Source of the DNA: a virus
Length of the DNA stretch: 51,792 nt
Virus record (IMG/VR): IMGVR_UViG_3300035659_000022
Coordinates: 1 to 51,792 of that record
Direction: 5' to 3' (one strand)
The notes below the pieces were generated by a model. The model did no database searches. It was not told the DNA's origin and saw only the letters and a list, made by a program, of their open reading frames with translations. Shown piece by piece: positions 7,692-16,671 of this stretch. The position numbers and the translations under genes are program-made. Numbering within the stretch: position 1 is the first letter of the stretch; every line of letters starts with the position of its first letter.

Positions 7692-7718
7692 GGCTCTGTT
7701 GAATGACAGAACCGGAGT
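7692..7718 (-). other. Hairpin between lipoprotein gene and holin-like gene
   Basis: On the minus strand GGTTCTGT and ACAGAGCC can pair around a CATTCA loop (one G-U pair). It sits in the 50-nt gap between the two lysis-region genes. No U tract follows, so it may be a processing or attenuation structure rather than a terminator. Support is modest. Confidence 0.4.
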
Positions 7719-7725
7719 TACCGTA

Positions 7726-8382
7726 TTACGGCTCGAAGGTCACGTTACCCAAAAACCATGATCTGAGATCTGTTGGCTCTCTGTTAATCTGCCCCGGCGG
7801 TAATTTTGATACTGTCACTCCGTAAACAACAGATGCGCCCCACCGAACGGCTGTGTTGTAATCCACCTCTACCACTATCTTCATGTAGACGACCATGCCA
7901 TATATATCTGCCGGTCGTGCACAGTCCATCACGTAGAAGGGACCCTCATAGTCGCCAAGAGGTCGGCGCAACCAAACAGAGTCTCCAATATCAGCGCAAA
8001 ACATCAGGGCTACAGCCCCAACATACTCACTGCCGTAGTAGCGGCCTGTGTTATCGGCTACAAGCTCCATCATACCGGGACCGTAAGAGTCTGCTACACC
8101 AACAACTAAATCGGGCATTGATAGACTCAGAGTATCATAGGACACCATACCAGGGATCCAATATTTGCCGTGCCAAAAATACCCACCACTTGCAGGGGTT
8201 GGAGACGAAGGTGTCGCTGTCGGTGTTCGGCTAGGAACGGTCGTAGCAGTCGGCGGTTTGTGGGTAGGAGTAGGCGATACCGTAGCCGTAATAACGACTG
8301 GTGTGCCAGTGAGCTGCGTTGGTGTTACTTTTGTACAAGTAGCTAGCAGCAATAGTAGGGCGATTAGCGATGCTCTTCTCAT
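7726..8382 (-). CDS. Predicted lipoprotein with Pro/Thr-rich linker and double-psi-barrel-like domain
   Basis: A 218-residue protein. A short basic N-terminus and hydrophobic run (SLIALLLLLATC) end in a Cys that fits a loose lipobox (Thr at -1 is atypical). Residues about 18-65 are a Pro/Thr-rich spacer of the PTPTATP kind. The C-terminal part, with MFCADIGDSVWLRR, YVMDCARPADIYGM and TAVRWGA, resembles RlpA/3D double-psi barrel domains of the cell envelope. It lies in the lysis region next to the holin, so it may act on or bind the cell wall, or act as a spanin-like outer component. The enzymatic residues of a known endolysin are not visible. Confidence 0.6.
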   Translation of the reverse strand: MRRASLIALLLLLATCTKVTPTQLTGTPVVITATVSPTPTHKPPTATTVPSRTPTATPSSPTPASGGYFWHGKYWIPGMVSYDTLSLSMPDLVVGVADSYGPGMMELVADNTGRYYGSEYVGAVALMFCADIGDSVWLRRPLGDYEGPFYVMDCARPADIYGMVVYMKIVVEVDYNTAVRWGASVVYGVTVSKLPPGQINREPTDLRSWFLGNVTFEP

Positions 8383-8406
8383 TTTGCCTCGATGGGTCTA
8401 GTCATA

Positions 8407-8676
8407 TTATTGTCGGCTCCCGAACCAGCCAGCGATGCTTGAAAACACCGCTGAAATTATTACGGCAATCGCTCCAACTATTCGGTCAGAACGTCCCAGA
8501 TCTCGACGCAATGTATCGACGCGCTCATTAGATGTTGCCATGTACTTGACAACATCTAATTGCCAGCTAGCAATGCCCTCTTGGTTCGCCACGATCTGAG
8601 CCAGGCGGGAATTAATAGCCCTTAACTCTGCGGCGACTTCTCCAGCCCGGAAACGACTATTTGTTTGCTCAGCCAT
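8407..8676 (-). CDS. Small coiled-coil protein with C-terminal membrane segment (XhlA-like)
   Basis: Starting at ATG 8676 behind AAAGGAGACAAC, the protein has 89 residues; a longer reading from 8748 lacks a binding site and overlaps the next gene. Residues about 8-60 are amphipathic helix (ELRAINSRLAQIVANQE) and the end is a hydrophobic segment (IVGAIAVIISAVFSSIAGWF). This helix-plus-TM layout matches XhlA/gp28-type accessory lysis proteins. It may be the second lysis membrane component with the holin-like protein at 7325. Confidence 0.65.
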   Translation of the reverse strand: MAEQTNSRFRAGEVAAELRAINSRLAQIVANQEGIASWQLDVVKYMATSNERVDTLRRDLGRSDRIVGAIAVIISAVFSSIAGWFGSRQ

Positions 8677-8686
8677 GTTGTCTCCT

Positions 8687-8893
8687 TTAGATGACCTGTA
8701 CCGGGGGACCTTTTCGACCTGGTACCGGCCACGATCCGCGATATTCAACTTGTATCAGCACTTGAGTAATTCTACGAAAGTTAGTAGGGGTTGCGTATTC
8801 GACTCCTGCCAGGACTTGAGTGACACGCCTAACATTAGTAGGGGTTGCGTATTCGACTTCGGTCAGAACCTGTGTAACTCTGCGATCAGCCAT
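8687..8893 (-). CDS. Small triple-repeat virion-type protein
   Basis: A 68-residue protein built almost entirely from three copies of a 17-residue unit of the form RRVTQVLxxVEYATPTN, the last copy ending VEYRG. Such VTQV/VEY repeats are commonly met in phage tail or fibre genes, where they follow structural proteins. It starts at ATG 8893, overlapping the upstream stop region, so it is coupled to the LamG-type adhesin gene. Its role is unknown; a trimerising or surface segment is possible. Confidence 0.65.
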   Translation of the reverse strand: MADRRVTQVLTEVEYATPTNVRRVTQVLAGVEYATPTNFRRITQVLIQVEYRGSWPVPGRKGPPVQVI

Positions 8894-8894
8894 A

Positions 8895-9905
8895 TTATCT
8901 CACAACCGCTCCCGCTTGCAGGGCATTTACTTTTGCTTCTGTCCAAGTAGGATCCTCGCCCCCTGCAGGGTCTACAAGGTACTCCGCAGATAAATAGCGT
9001 GCATAGGCAAGCGTCAAGGCTTGGTCTGCGCCCTGGGCGTCTGTCGTAGCGCTGCGTAGAAGTGTGGCAATCTTGTCTCCGTCTGCTGCCGTTTCCAGAG
9101 CATCTACCTCTACCCATACTCGAGCAATGGAAGCACCAGACGGCAGTCCAGCAAGATCAGATAAAAGGTAAGTGGACTTTTTGTTCACAGTAGACTCATA
9201 GACGTAGTCGGCATTGGCTGGGATCTCATTCACGCAATCCCAGGCGTTGCCAGTACTAGCAATCAGATCGGCGTATTCAGCCGCGCCAGTAATAGGGACT
9301 AAAGCGGCCAACACCCCACCATCTCCACACCAGGAATTGTCAACCGCGCCGGCGGTATCATTAAAGGCAATATCATCATACCAAGTGGCTTGAGCTGCTT
9401 GAGTACTCCTCAATTGAAACCTATTCATTGCAGCTTGTACATTTGTTGCACCGGACCAATCAAGAACAAGCGCCCCATCAAATTTAACCTGAAAAACTCC
9501 ATTGGGGGCTGCGGCGAGTTTGACATGAACCTCAAATATGTGCCACTCGGTGACAGACATACTGAACACAGAACTTGTTGCCCGCAGTGTCGTACCGTCA
9601 TACATCTCTATAGTTGCTGCGCCCGCGCCGAAGGTTTTGGTTCTTAATGAACCGGCCTCACTCGCATCGTTGAGCCACTCAAAAAAGCGAGCAACCCCCG
9701 CTGCATCAAACGCAACAGCAAAGCGGATATAAAATTCTGTTGTAGAGACAATAGTTCTTTCCGCGTAGGCAATACCAGAAGCGGAATAAATTTGATATGA
9801 ATAAACACCTGTCCTTTTCTTCACACTACTGACCCAACCGCCAGGTGTGGTTGACCACCTCAGCATATCACCACTTTCTGCACCATCTGTAAATAGTCGA
9901 GTCAT
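8895..9905 (-). CDS. LamG/concanavalin-like virion surface protein
   Basis: From ATG 9905 (behind CAGGAGAATAAC) the protein has 336 residues; a longer frame to 9965 runs into the upstream gene. The first 200 residues have the jelly-roll pattern of concanavalin-like domains: alternating strands with FYIRFAVAF, WHIFEVHVK, GVFQVKFDGALVLDW and TWYDDIAFND. The last 130 residues form a second, all-beta-plus-helix domain of the kind placed after such lectin domains in tail proteins. A receptor-binding or decoration role at the tail is likely. Confidence 0.7.
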   Translation of the reverse strand: MTRLFTDGAESGDMLRWSTTPGGWVSSVKKRTGVYSYQIYSASGIAYAERTIVSTTEFYIRFAVAFDAAGVARFFEWLNDASEAGSLRTKTFGAGAATIEMYDGTTLRATSSVFSMSVTEWHIFEVHVKLAAAPNGVFQVKFDGALVLDWSGATNVQAAMNRFQLRSTQAAQATWYDDIAFNDTAGAVDNSWCGDGGVLAALVPITGAAEYADLIASTGNAWDCVNEIPANADYVYESTVNKKSTYLLSDLAGLPSGASIARVWVEVDALETAADGDKIATLLRSATTDAQGADQALTLAYARYLSAEYLVDPAGGEDPTWTEAKVNALQAGAVVR

Positions 9906-9927
9906 GTTATTCTCCTGTAGGGTAGCA

Positions 9928-10689
9928 TTACCAAAGATTATACTTCGCTCTGAAGTATTCCTCAACAGCAGCCCTTGTTACCGCGTCTGTAGAATGATCA
10001 ACATCGTAAACTGCTATTTCCGCAATGTCTCCTGTTAGGCACCTACTGCTGTCAGCACTCTCTCCAATCGCGAAACCATCATTGCCAGAACCGGCTGCAC
10101 CACCTGCATAAGAATTAATAAGAGTTCCGTTCTTATAAATCTTTGGGGTTGTTGTGGCAGCATCGGTATAAAGGCAGACAAGTACTGCAGCAGTGCCATA
10201 ACCTATGCCCGAGTTGATCCAACGGACGTATTCATAAAGTGCGATCATGTTGTTGCCGTTGCCGTCAAAATCGTTGCCGCCGACACCGAGGGCTATACCG
10301 CCACCGCCCTGACCATTCTTAAGTGTAGTCCCTTTAACCGATGCTGCATACTTAACAACCGTATAATAGGACGCAGTTGCGATTGTAGGCGTTGCCTTCG
10401 CTGGTGCAAGTAAACCCTGCGAGGCCGAGTTATCAAATCTTACAATGGGCAAACCATTTATAATATTAGTCTTAAAAATAGGGCGCTTTGAGTCTGTTGC
10501 TTGAACAGGAGAGTTTCCGATTATCAGTTCGGTCCAGGTTGCGACATGATCGCCATCATTCAGGGTAAGCTTATCAGCTGAGACACGAAACTTCAGATGC
10601 TCTACTGGCGGACCTTCGGCCAATGGCTGTACACCAGGAATGTATCCCAAACTTCGTGTACGCCTGTAGTGAGTCAGATAGTCGGGCAT
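9928..10689 (-). CDS. LamG-type lectin-like virion protein
   Basis: A 253-residue protein. After a short N-terminal lead come typical LamG strands: LTLNDGDHVATWTE, GLPIVRFDNS, ASYYTVVKYA, LYEYVRWINSG, TPKIYKNGTLINSYAGG and a final DIAEIAVYDV. The Gly/Asn-rich middle (GGGGIALGVGGNDFDGNG) is a surface loop. It is probably a carbohydrate-binding adhesin of the tail. It is adjacent to a second LamG-type gene (8895), so the phage carries two lectin-like surface proteins side by side. Confidence 0.75.
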   Translation of the reverse strand: MPDYLTHYRRTRSLGYIPGVQPLAEGPPVEHLKFRVSADKLTLNDGDHVATWTELIIGNSPVQATDSKRPIFKTNIINGLPIVRFDNSASQGLLAPAKATPTIATASYYTVVKYAASVKGTTLKNGQGGGGIALGVGGNDFDGNGNNMIALYEYVRWINSGIGYGTAAVLVCLYTDAATTTPKIYKNGTLINSYAGGAAGSGNDGFAIGESADSSRCLTGDIAEIAVYDVDHSTDAVTRAAVEEYFRAKYNLW

Positions 10690-10693
10690 AGGG

Positions 10694-11053
10694 TTAGTCC
10701 GTTATCGCATTCACAAAACCATGGATCGTTATTACGTTTGCAGCAGCTGCGAAAGCAGTTACTGCACAACCATTCTGTAGAGGGAGACCAGGAACAATCA
10801 ACATCAATCCTGACTGGGATGCAACATTGACCTTAATTGTATCATCAGGCACTGTGACGCCGCCGAATTCTATGGTCAGTAACCGCGTAACAGTATCACT
10901 ATTGTAAGCAAATAACCATATTTCATCATAGGTGCCTGGTGTAGTTCCGGCCACAGCAGTATGAACGGTTGTACCTAGCGTTGCAGTTGCTACAACCTTG
11001 ATCCCTCTTCCGTTTGTCGAACCCGATAGTTTTCTCTTTACGGCAGTTGCCAT
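10694..11053 (-). CDS. Small virion-associated beta protein
   Basis: A 119-residue Ala/Thr/Val-rich protein with strands throughout (VVATATLGTTVHTAV, DEIWLFAYNSDTVTRLLTIEFGGV), compatible with a small immunoglobulin-like or fibre-associated domain. It is preceded by AAGGAGACATAAT at ATG 11053 and lies between the tail fibre and the LamG proteins. No family was recognised; the location indicates a tail accessory role. Confidence 0.65.
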   Translation of the reverse strand: MATAVKRKLSGSTNGRGIKVVATATLGTTVHTAVAGTTPGTYDEIWLFAYNSDTVTRLLTIEFGGVTVPDDTIKVNVASQSGLMLIVPGLPLQNGCAVTAFAAAANVITIHGFVNAITD

Positions 11054-11064
11054 ATTATGTCTCC

Positions 11065-13104
11065 TTAACTAAATACTTGAACTACCAAAAAGTCTGCCCC
11101 GCCGCCACCGCCCGGAATTGTCACGAGGGTTTTTGAACTGCCTGGAACATCGGTAACAGTAACTCCCACCCCTGCAAAGTCAAGATTTGGTTCGGCAGCA
11201 AGCGGCGTTCCCTCATCTTGAATAACGTGACCCCCGCCTGCACCCGGCGCACCACCATCTCTTATAAGTTTCCCAGTCGTCGTATCAAAAACAGCCATGT
11301 TCCCATCAACAGCATCTGCTGGACCTACTACATCGCCACCGCCTGCAGGAACTGTACCACCATCCTTGATATGATAACCATCTGTATCGAATACTGCTAG
11401 ATGTTCATCGGTTGCAACAGCATCACCATAAACATCGCCGCCTGCACTAGGTGAACTCACCCAGCCTGCATCTTGTCTCGAGTAGGGCGTGCTATCTATA
11501 GGCGCTTCTTCTATACCTGCTTCGGGGAGATCTTTTGCCTCCCACTGGTCGTTTACGTCAACCCACGTTAAGACTTGTGCATCACCTGGAGTAATATCTG
11601 CATCAACAGTCGTCCCAGCGATTGCGGCTGCGTCATCTACAATGCCATCATCATCAGTGTCATAGATGGACTTAAGCATATCCCCCACCTCCCCCATAGG
11701 AGAGTTAAATGTAGCAATAACGTGAACGGTTAAGTCTTCACCTGCGTAGGTACTTCCAACTTGGTCCATATCAGCTGATAAGTAGTCGCCATCAGCCCAA
11801 GAAGTATCGTCCACAGTTACTGAAAAACCAGTGTGTGCACCATCGGCAATCTGTGGTCGATGTGCCTGGTTCGTGAAGATAGTTGTTCCGTTCTTATGAA
11901 CATCTACAATAATCGCAGCCCCAGTCGGCGCGACAGTAGCTGTAAGATAAACCTGAGAGATGGTTGCCGTTACACCTAGTTTGTTGTATATCCGGATCGT
12001 ACCACCAACAGCAGTTAACCTACCTTCAAAGGTAAAAACAGCTGCACGTGTTGCTATTGGCGCTCCCTCTATCGTAACCATCGTGGCAGCATTGCCTGGA
12101 TCGTTTTCTGCCAAGACACCTGTACCTTTGAAGTTTAGGTTTGGTTGTACCGCTAGTGGAGTACCTTCATCTTGTATTACGTGACCGCCTCCCGGGATTG
12201 TCACCAAAGTCTTAACACTACCTGGAACATCTGTGACTGTTACTCCTGCTCCCGCGAAGTCGAGATTTGGCTCAGCATCAAGAGGTACCCCTTCGTCCTG
12301 GATAACGTGACCACCACCGGTACCGCCACCGGTAGAAACAAATCGTAAGTCTACGAAGTCATTGACGTTGCCGGTACAGCGTAGTGCTGTTTGGCCATAG
12401 TATAGCTTGGCCGCACAAATAGCTCTGTCTCCGTCTTCCAACTCTGGGATGTCAGTTTCTGTTAGCATCATGTATGCTGAGATGAATGGGTCCGCCTGTT
12501 CCGCTACAAGATCGCCATCTCGAACTGCAAAGATCCCATCTATATCAGCAACGATGACGGCGAATCTTGCACAACCCGTAGTAATGGATGTGACACTGTC
12601 TGCTAGACTGACATTAGTTATCTGAGAGTACACCTTCCAACCAGTGGTCGTGCGGTAAGCATTTGGGTAGATATCTACAGTCAATGTACTAACAACAGGG
12701 TAATACATCGAAGGTAGGAACTGTTCGCCTCGAACATAGACAGTATCTCCACTCGGCCACTCATGTTGTTTGTGGTGCCAGACAGGACCAACCCCAGTAC
12801 CAACACCAACACCAACACCAGGAACACCATAGAACGAATCTCGCACTCCCAAAACTTGTAAGGTACCTGGATAGCTACTAGCCGGATCATAACCAATTTT
12901 GACTTCTAGCCCTGATAGATTGGGAACACGAACATTTAGAACATTATCAAGGACTACCCCAGTCTTAAGTGTTACATAGATTATCGACGTCTTACCTGGT
13001 ACTTCTATGATACCCGTCGAGAGATTACCAATAACGCCAAACAAAACGTTGGGCTTCTGTTGGTAAATCTCTAATCGCTTGGTTACAGCATCTTTTATCT
13101 TCAT
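11065..13104 (-). CDS. Tail fibre-like protein with repeated HVIQDEG modules
   Basis: From ATG 13104 the protein has 679 residues; a TTG at 13146 would overlap the upstream gene by 35 nt. Three modules of the form GGHVIQDEG-x-PL-x3-PNL-x-F-x-G-x-GV occur at about residues 285, 320 and 650, a pattern familiar from phage tail fibres and neck appendages. Two further units of the form GGDV-x-DAV-x3-LAVFDT occur before the C-terminus. The N-terminus (residues 1-60) is a likely baseplate-attachment domain. It presumably extends from the tail tip and contacts the host together with the LamG proteins. Confidence 0.75.
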   Translation of the reverse strand: MKIKDAVTKRLEIYQQKPNVLFGVIGNLSTGIIEVPGKTSIIYVTLKTGVVLDNVLNVRVPNLSGLEVKIGYDPASSYPGTLQVLGVRDSFYGVPGVGVGVGTGVGPVWHHKQHEWPSGDTVYVRGEQFLPSMYYPVVSTLTVDIYPNAYRTTTGWKVYSQITNVSLADSVTSITTGCARFAVIVADIDGIFAVRDGDLVAEQADPFISAYMMLTETDIPELEDGDRAICAAKLYYGQTALRCTGNVNDFVDLRFVSTGGGTGGGHVIQDEGVPLDAEPNLDFAGAGVTVTDVPGSVKTLVTIPGGGHVIQDEGTPLAVQPNLNFKGTGVLAENDPGNAATMVTIEGAPIATRAAVFTFEGRLTAVGGTIRIYNKLGVTATISQVYLTATVAPTGAAIIVDVHKNGTTIFTNQAHRPQIADGAHTGFSVTVDDTSWADGDYLSADMDQVGSTYAGEDLTVHVIATFNSPMGEVGDMLKSIYDTDDDGIVDDAAAIAGTTVDADITPGDAQVLTWVDVNDQWEAKDLPEAGIEEAPIDSTPYSRQDAGWVSSPSAGGDVYGDAVATDEHLAVFDTDGYHIKDGGTVPAGGGDVVGPADAVDGNMAVFDTTTGKLIRDGGAPGAGGGHVIQDEGTPLAAEPNLDFAGVGVTVTDVPGSSKTLVTIPGGGGGADFLVVQVFS

Positions 13105-13111
13105 AGCTATT

Positions 13112-16100
13112 CTAGACACAAACGTTATATATATTAACAGGGCCAAGACCTGCAGACCAGGGGACGATTACGCTCGCTGCAATTATTTGCAATGCCCCTT
13201 CTTGATGCACGGTAACATCACGAACAGATGGGTTTGGGAGGGCGGTTTGGGCACAACCAGCGTGCCACGTCCCGCCCCACGAATTTACAGGGTCAGGATC
13301 CCCTGCTACGATACCTGTAAAATAGATAAGACCGAAATAATCCCACTGACAAAGGCTTGCTCCATACCCTGGGCCTACAGGAATAAGAGGACCCGCTGAT
13401 CCAATTCCTCCTCCAGCACTAATTTGGATATGACACAAAAATTTAGAAGATAGTCCTGGCTGCAATTTAAGATTTCCTGACACGTAGGGAAACGCTGCAT
13501 AGTACCACCAAATACCAGCACCATAGGTATCGGCTCCCCAGTAAAACAGCAGTTGGTTCGTACCAGGGAAATATAGCTCCTGATGTGTAATTTCACAATG
13601 GGAAGAGCCATAACCGTACGGAGTGGCTTCAGCACCTGACTCCTCTTGAATTATTGGTGGGCCTTCACTATCCCCTCCTGCATCCATCACTAGTTCGTAC
13701 CCAGCTATAGAGGTAGCAGCAGACTGAGCGAAAGTACCTTCCATGGTATAGACATTGCCGTTAATTGAGAGCACAGATAAGTTGCCGACAGCAACTCGTG
13801 TTCCGCTTGCATCGATACCATAAAGGTGTACGTGCGAGTAAGAATTTCCCCTGTTAATAATATTGAATATAAGAACCGTTCGATTAACTGCTGCTCCCGA
13901 GCGGAGAGTACTTGTGTGCCACAAGTATGTGCTATGAGTCCCAGGTGTCGTGAAACTCCCATCTATCCACGGTCTATCCCAATTGGCAAAGAATGGACCG
14001 TTTGCCGGAGAATCATCTAGGCAATCTTCTGACGGCGGTGGGGGAGGAGGAGGCGGCGGTGGCGGTGTCACAATAATCGGAATAATTGGGGGGAATATGG
14101 GGATTGGGTACTCAATAGGCGGAATGTCATCAGGTGGTTCAACGATGATGGGGATATCACCTGTAACCACGTTGACTACTTCAACAGTCTCAGGTTCGCC
14201 ATCGACCTCGATTGATATGCTTTTAGCCTTGTCGTTGAATGCAATGGTCATTCCTCTTACAAATATGTTGTTGCTGATAGTGATCTCTCGGGGATTCATG
14301 TCAGTATCTGTTACCACAAACAGTTGTTGCTGCGGACACACGTCTACCAGTCTCATATTACAGGCTAACTCAATACGCAAGTCGGGATATTCGTTATTAC
14401 GTTGAGCTAGAATGCGTGCAGCTAATTCGTTACAATGATCCTGGTCTGCTACAATTATCTTGTCTATCCCTTCTGTCCTACCATACCTACCCATAACATG
14501 ACCATGAGCTAGCGCTCGTACCGCGTACCCTGTCACACCGTCAAACCAGACACCTGAAAGGTCAATCGTGCTAGTTGGGTCGACAGTCGAGCGCTCAACT
14601 TCTATCTCGCCTATGCGATCATATGCTTCAATGGTCATCACGTTAATGAAGTTTCTTTCGCCAAGTGGGACGTACTGGCCGTTAACTTCTATAAACAATC
14701 GTCCATACCGGTCACAACACGCCGTAGCTAACATCGTGCTGTACGCTTGACCTGTTATTTGTTCCCATAAAGAGCCTACTGACACCGACTCCATAGTGGG
14801 TATCAACTGAGTACTCCCCGTCAGTTTAACATCTATTACCACAGTAGCAGTAGAGCGCCAATGAAGCAGATCCCACAAGCCCTTGTCTACTGTCAGGTCT
14901 AGTACGTAGTTCCACTCTGTTGGGGCAGTCTCACTATGTCGTAGACCGGATATGAAGCCCTCCATTTGGTTGAGCCAGTAGTTAGGGCCGTGAGCGGTGA
15001 ATGAAGCAGTCCCGCCGTCGATATCTAGTTTCAAGTCCTCTTTGTCTATCCAGCCACTGGCTATAATGTTCTCGCATCCGGGGATCTGCCCGATGCTAAG
15101 CTCCGTATGACCATTTAGTATTTGGATGGTTACAGAGGCACCAGCTGATTCGTCTACCAAAGATTCTGCAACAACGAGGTAGGACGAGCCGCTGCCAGAG
15201 AGGACAGTGAAAGTACCACGGTTGTGGGCCGACCCACTTACTTGAATAGTTGATCCTGCGAGGAATATATCTAGTCCCGAAGACTTCTTTATCTTGTGTG
15301 AGGAGGCCTCAAATGATATCGCTGCAGAAGTTAGGTGACTAGTTACATCCCCATACCAGTCTCGTGCAAACAAAATCACCTGTGCTCGGTCACGAACTAA
15401 GTCCAGGTCGGCGTGGCCGTACATAGTCACTTTGAAGTCCCAGCCGCCGCCCTGATAATCTCCGCGGCAGGATGCGAGTTTGAAGTCGCTAACTGGTAGT
15501 GACGTATCGTCATACACTACTGTAACACGACGTCCTGTAAAGCTCTTACCACCGATTGTCACTTCACAAGAAACTCGGTGCGTCCCAGGTGTGTGGAAGT
15601 GGATGGTTGGATTGGCTACAGAAGCGTTATCAATCGTGCCGGTTGCGGCAGTCCACGCATAAGTTTTTGCACCTGATGAACTAAGGCAGTAGGATTCGGA
15701 CGCGTCCATTTGGGTGGAAACACTGTTACCTGGGTGCGCAGCCAAAACACCTTTATAAAACAACACGCGGTCTGGCCCCAGCACTGGCACAGGGTCTAGC
15801 AGTTCGTGCTGATCAGTGTACACAACGTTTCTATCCATGTAGTCAATGTGCTCGTCGCCGGACTGAACATACTTGTGGCGAGGCCATAGTCCATACTCGT
15901 CGATAACAGTCAAATGCATGTCATCAGCGAATTTCACTTCAGATGTTTCGCCGATGTAGAGCAGTGTGTCAGTGGCGGGGACTTCGGCTACACCGTCCTT
16001 ACGTATTCGCGCTATTCCCAAGTCACAGCCTTCCTCCTCAGATCCTACTAACAAGGTCATATCAGGGAGGATATTAGCCCAAGAGCCAGGCACGTCGATG

Positions 16101-16264
16101 GTGTCGTACTCTATACTAGCAATCATATCGTTGTTAATGCTGGCGTTGTTGACTAGAGCCTTGAACACTATCGCAGGTTGGGGGAAAGCTAAATACAACC
16201 GACTGTGCTGCCCGTCGGTTCTCAAGTACGCTTTCTCGACGTCGGAAGCCTCTCTAATAGCCAT
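13112..16264 (-). CDS. Large tail-tip/baseplate protein with PKD-like domain and polyproline hinge
   Basis: A 1050-residue protein directly behind the tape measure and one small tail gene, the slot of the tail-tip hub. A PKD/Ig-like domain lies at about residues 170-252 (STQMDASESY, YAWTAATGTID, GTHRVSCEVTIGG). The middle third is a mixed-fold region. A run of about ten prolines (about residues 734-743, DNA 14035-14064) forms a rigid hinge before an all-beta C-terminal domain rich in Tyr, Trp and Gly, a likely receptor-facing segment. Assignment rests on position and architecture. Confidence 0.7.
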   Translation of the reverse strand: MAIREASDVEKAYLRTDGQHSRLYLAFPQPAIVFKALVNNASINNDMIASIEYDTIDVPGSWANILPDMTLLVGSEEEGCDLGIARIRKDGVAEVPATDTLLYIGETSEVKFADDMHLTVIDEYGLWPRHKYVQSGDEHIDYMDRNVVYTDQHELLDPVPVLGPDRVLFYKGVLAAHPGNSVSTQMDASESYCLSSSGAKTYAWTAATGTIDNASVANPTIHFHTPGTHRVSCEVTIGGKSFTGRRVTVVYDDTSLPVSDFKLASCRGDYQGGGWDFKVTMYGHADLDLVRDRAQVILFARDWYGDVTSHLTSAAISFEASSHKIKKSSGLDIFLAGSTIQVSGSAHNRGTFTVLSGSGSSYLVVAESLVDESAGASVTIQILNGHTELSIGQIPGCENIIASGWIDKEDLKLDIDGGTASFTAHGPNYWLNQMEGFISGLRHSETAPTEWNYVLDLTVDKGLWDLLHWRSTATVVIDVKLTGSTQLIPTMESVSVGSLWEQITGQAYSTMLATACCDRYGRLFIEVNGQYVPLGERNFINVMTIEAYDRIGEIEVERSTVDPTSTIDLSGVWFDGVTGYAVRALAHGHVMGRYGRTEGIDKIIVADQDHCNELAARILAQRNNEYPDLRIELACNMRLVDVCPQQQLFVVTDTDMNPREITISNNIFVRGMTIAFNDKAKSISIEVDGEPETVEVVNVVTGDIPIIVEPPDDIPPIEYPIPIFPPIIPIIVTPPPPPPPPPPPSEDCLDDSPANGPFFANWDRPWIDGSFTTPGTHSTYLWHTSTLRSGAAVNRTVLIFNIINRGNSYSHVHLYGIDASGTRVAVGNLSVLSINGNVYTMEGTFAQSAATSIAGYELVMDAGGDSEGPPIIQEESGAEATPYGYGSSHCEITHQELYFPGTNQLLFYWGADTYGAGIWWYYAAFPYVSGNLKLQPGLSSKFLCHIQISAGGGIGSAGPLIPVGPGYGASLCQWDYFGLIYFTGIVAGDPDPVNSWGGTWHAGCAQTALPNPSVRDVTVHQEGALQIIAASVIVPWSAGLGPVNIYNVCV

Positions 16265-16671
16265 TAAGGGTCTTCCTGCAGTTCCAACTGCCTAAATTCA
16301 AGGGTGAAGTCGAGAGCCTTGGTGTTGTCAGTTTCCTCGTCAATCGATGGCCATATCATCTGACACAAAAAGTACTTGGGAGCTCCGGCGTTGTCCTTGG
16401 TATATGTACGTATGTATACTGCCGATGATACTCCCGGGCAGAATTCACGTAGTTTGTCTCTCATGTTCCTTGGGAGGAAACCCCAGTGCCATGATGCAAC
16501 AGGAGCACCAATACCCCGTTTGCTCCCGTCAGCTAATTCTACTATTGATGAGTACAACGAGAACGTAGACTTAGGTGGAATGATAGGGACCGCAAGTTCC
16601 TCTAAGTTGGTTATCGGGTCTGCCCCTCCCGTCATAGTAGTGCCGATCATAAAGAGATATCGAGTAGTCAT
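16264..16671 (-). CDS. Tail protein between tape measure and tip (distal-tail-like)
   Basis: A 135-residue protein that overlaps the tape measure stop by 4 nt and the tail-tip start by 1 nt. The predicted strands (TTRYLFMIGTTM, SRWHWGF-like aromatic core, ALDFTLEFRQLEL) fit a small beta barrel. In siphoviruses this position is often taken by the distal tail protein or a minor tail protein. No diagnostic motif is visible. Confidence 0.7.
   Translation of the reverse strand: MTTRYLFMIGTTMTGGADPITNLEELAVPIIPPKSTFSLYSSIVELADGSKRGIGAPVASWHWGFLPRNMRDKLREFCPGVSSAVYIRTYTKDNAGAPKYFLCQMIWPSIDEETDNTKALDFTLEFRQLELQEDP

Noticed and set aside
13104-13146. TTG 13146 as start of the tail fibre gene
   Set aside because: Would overlap the upstream gene by 35 nt; ATG 13104 lies just behind that stop and is preferred.
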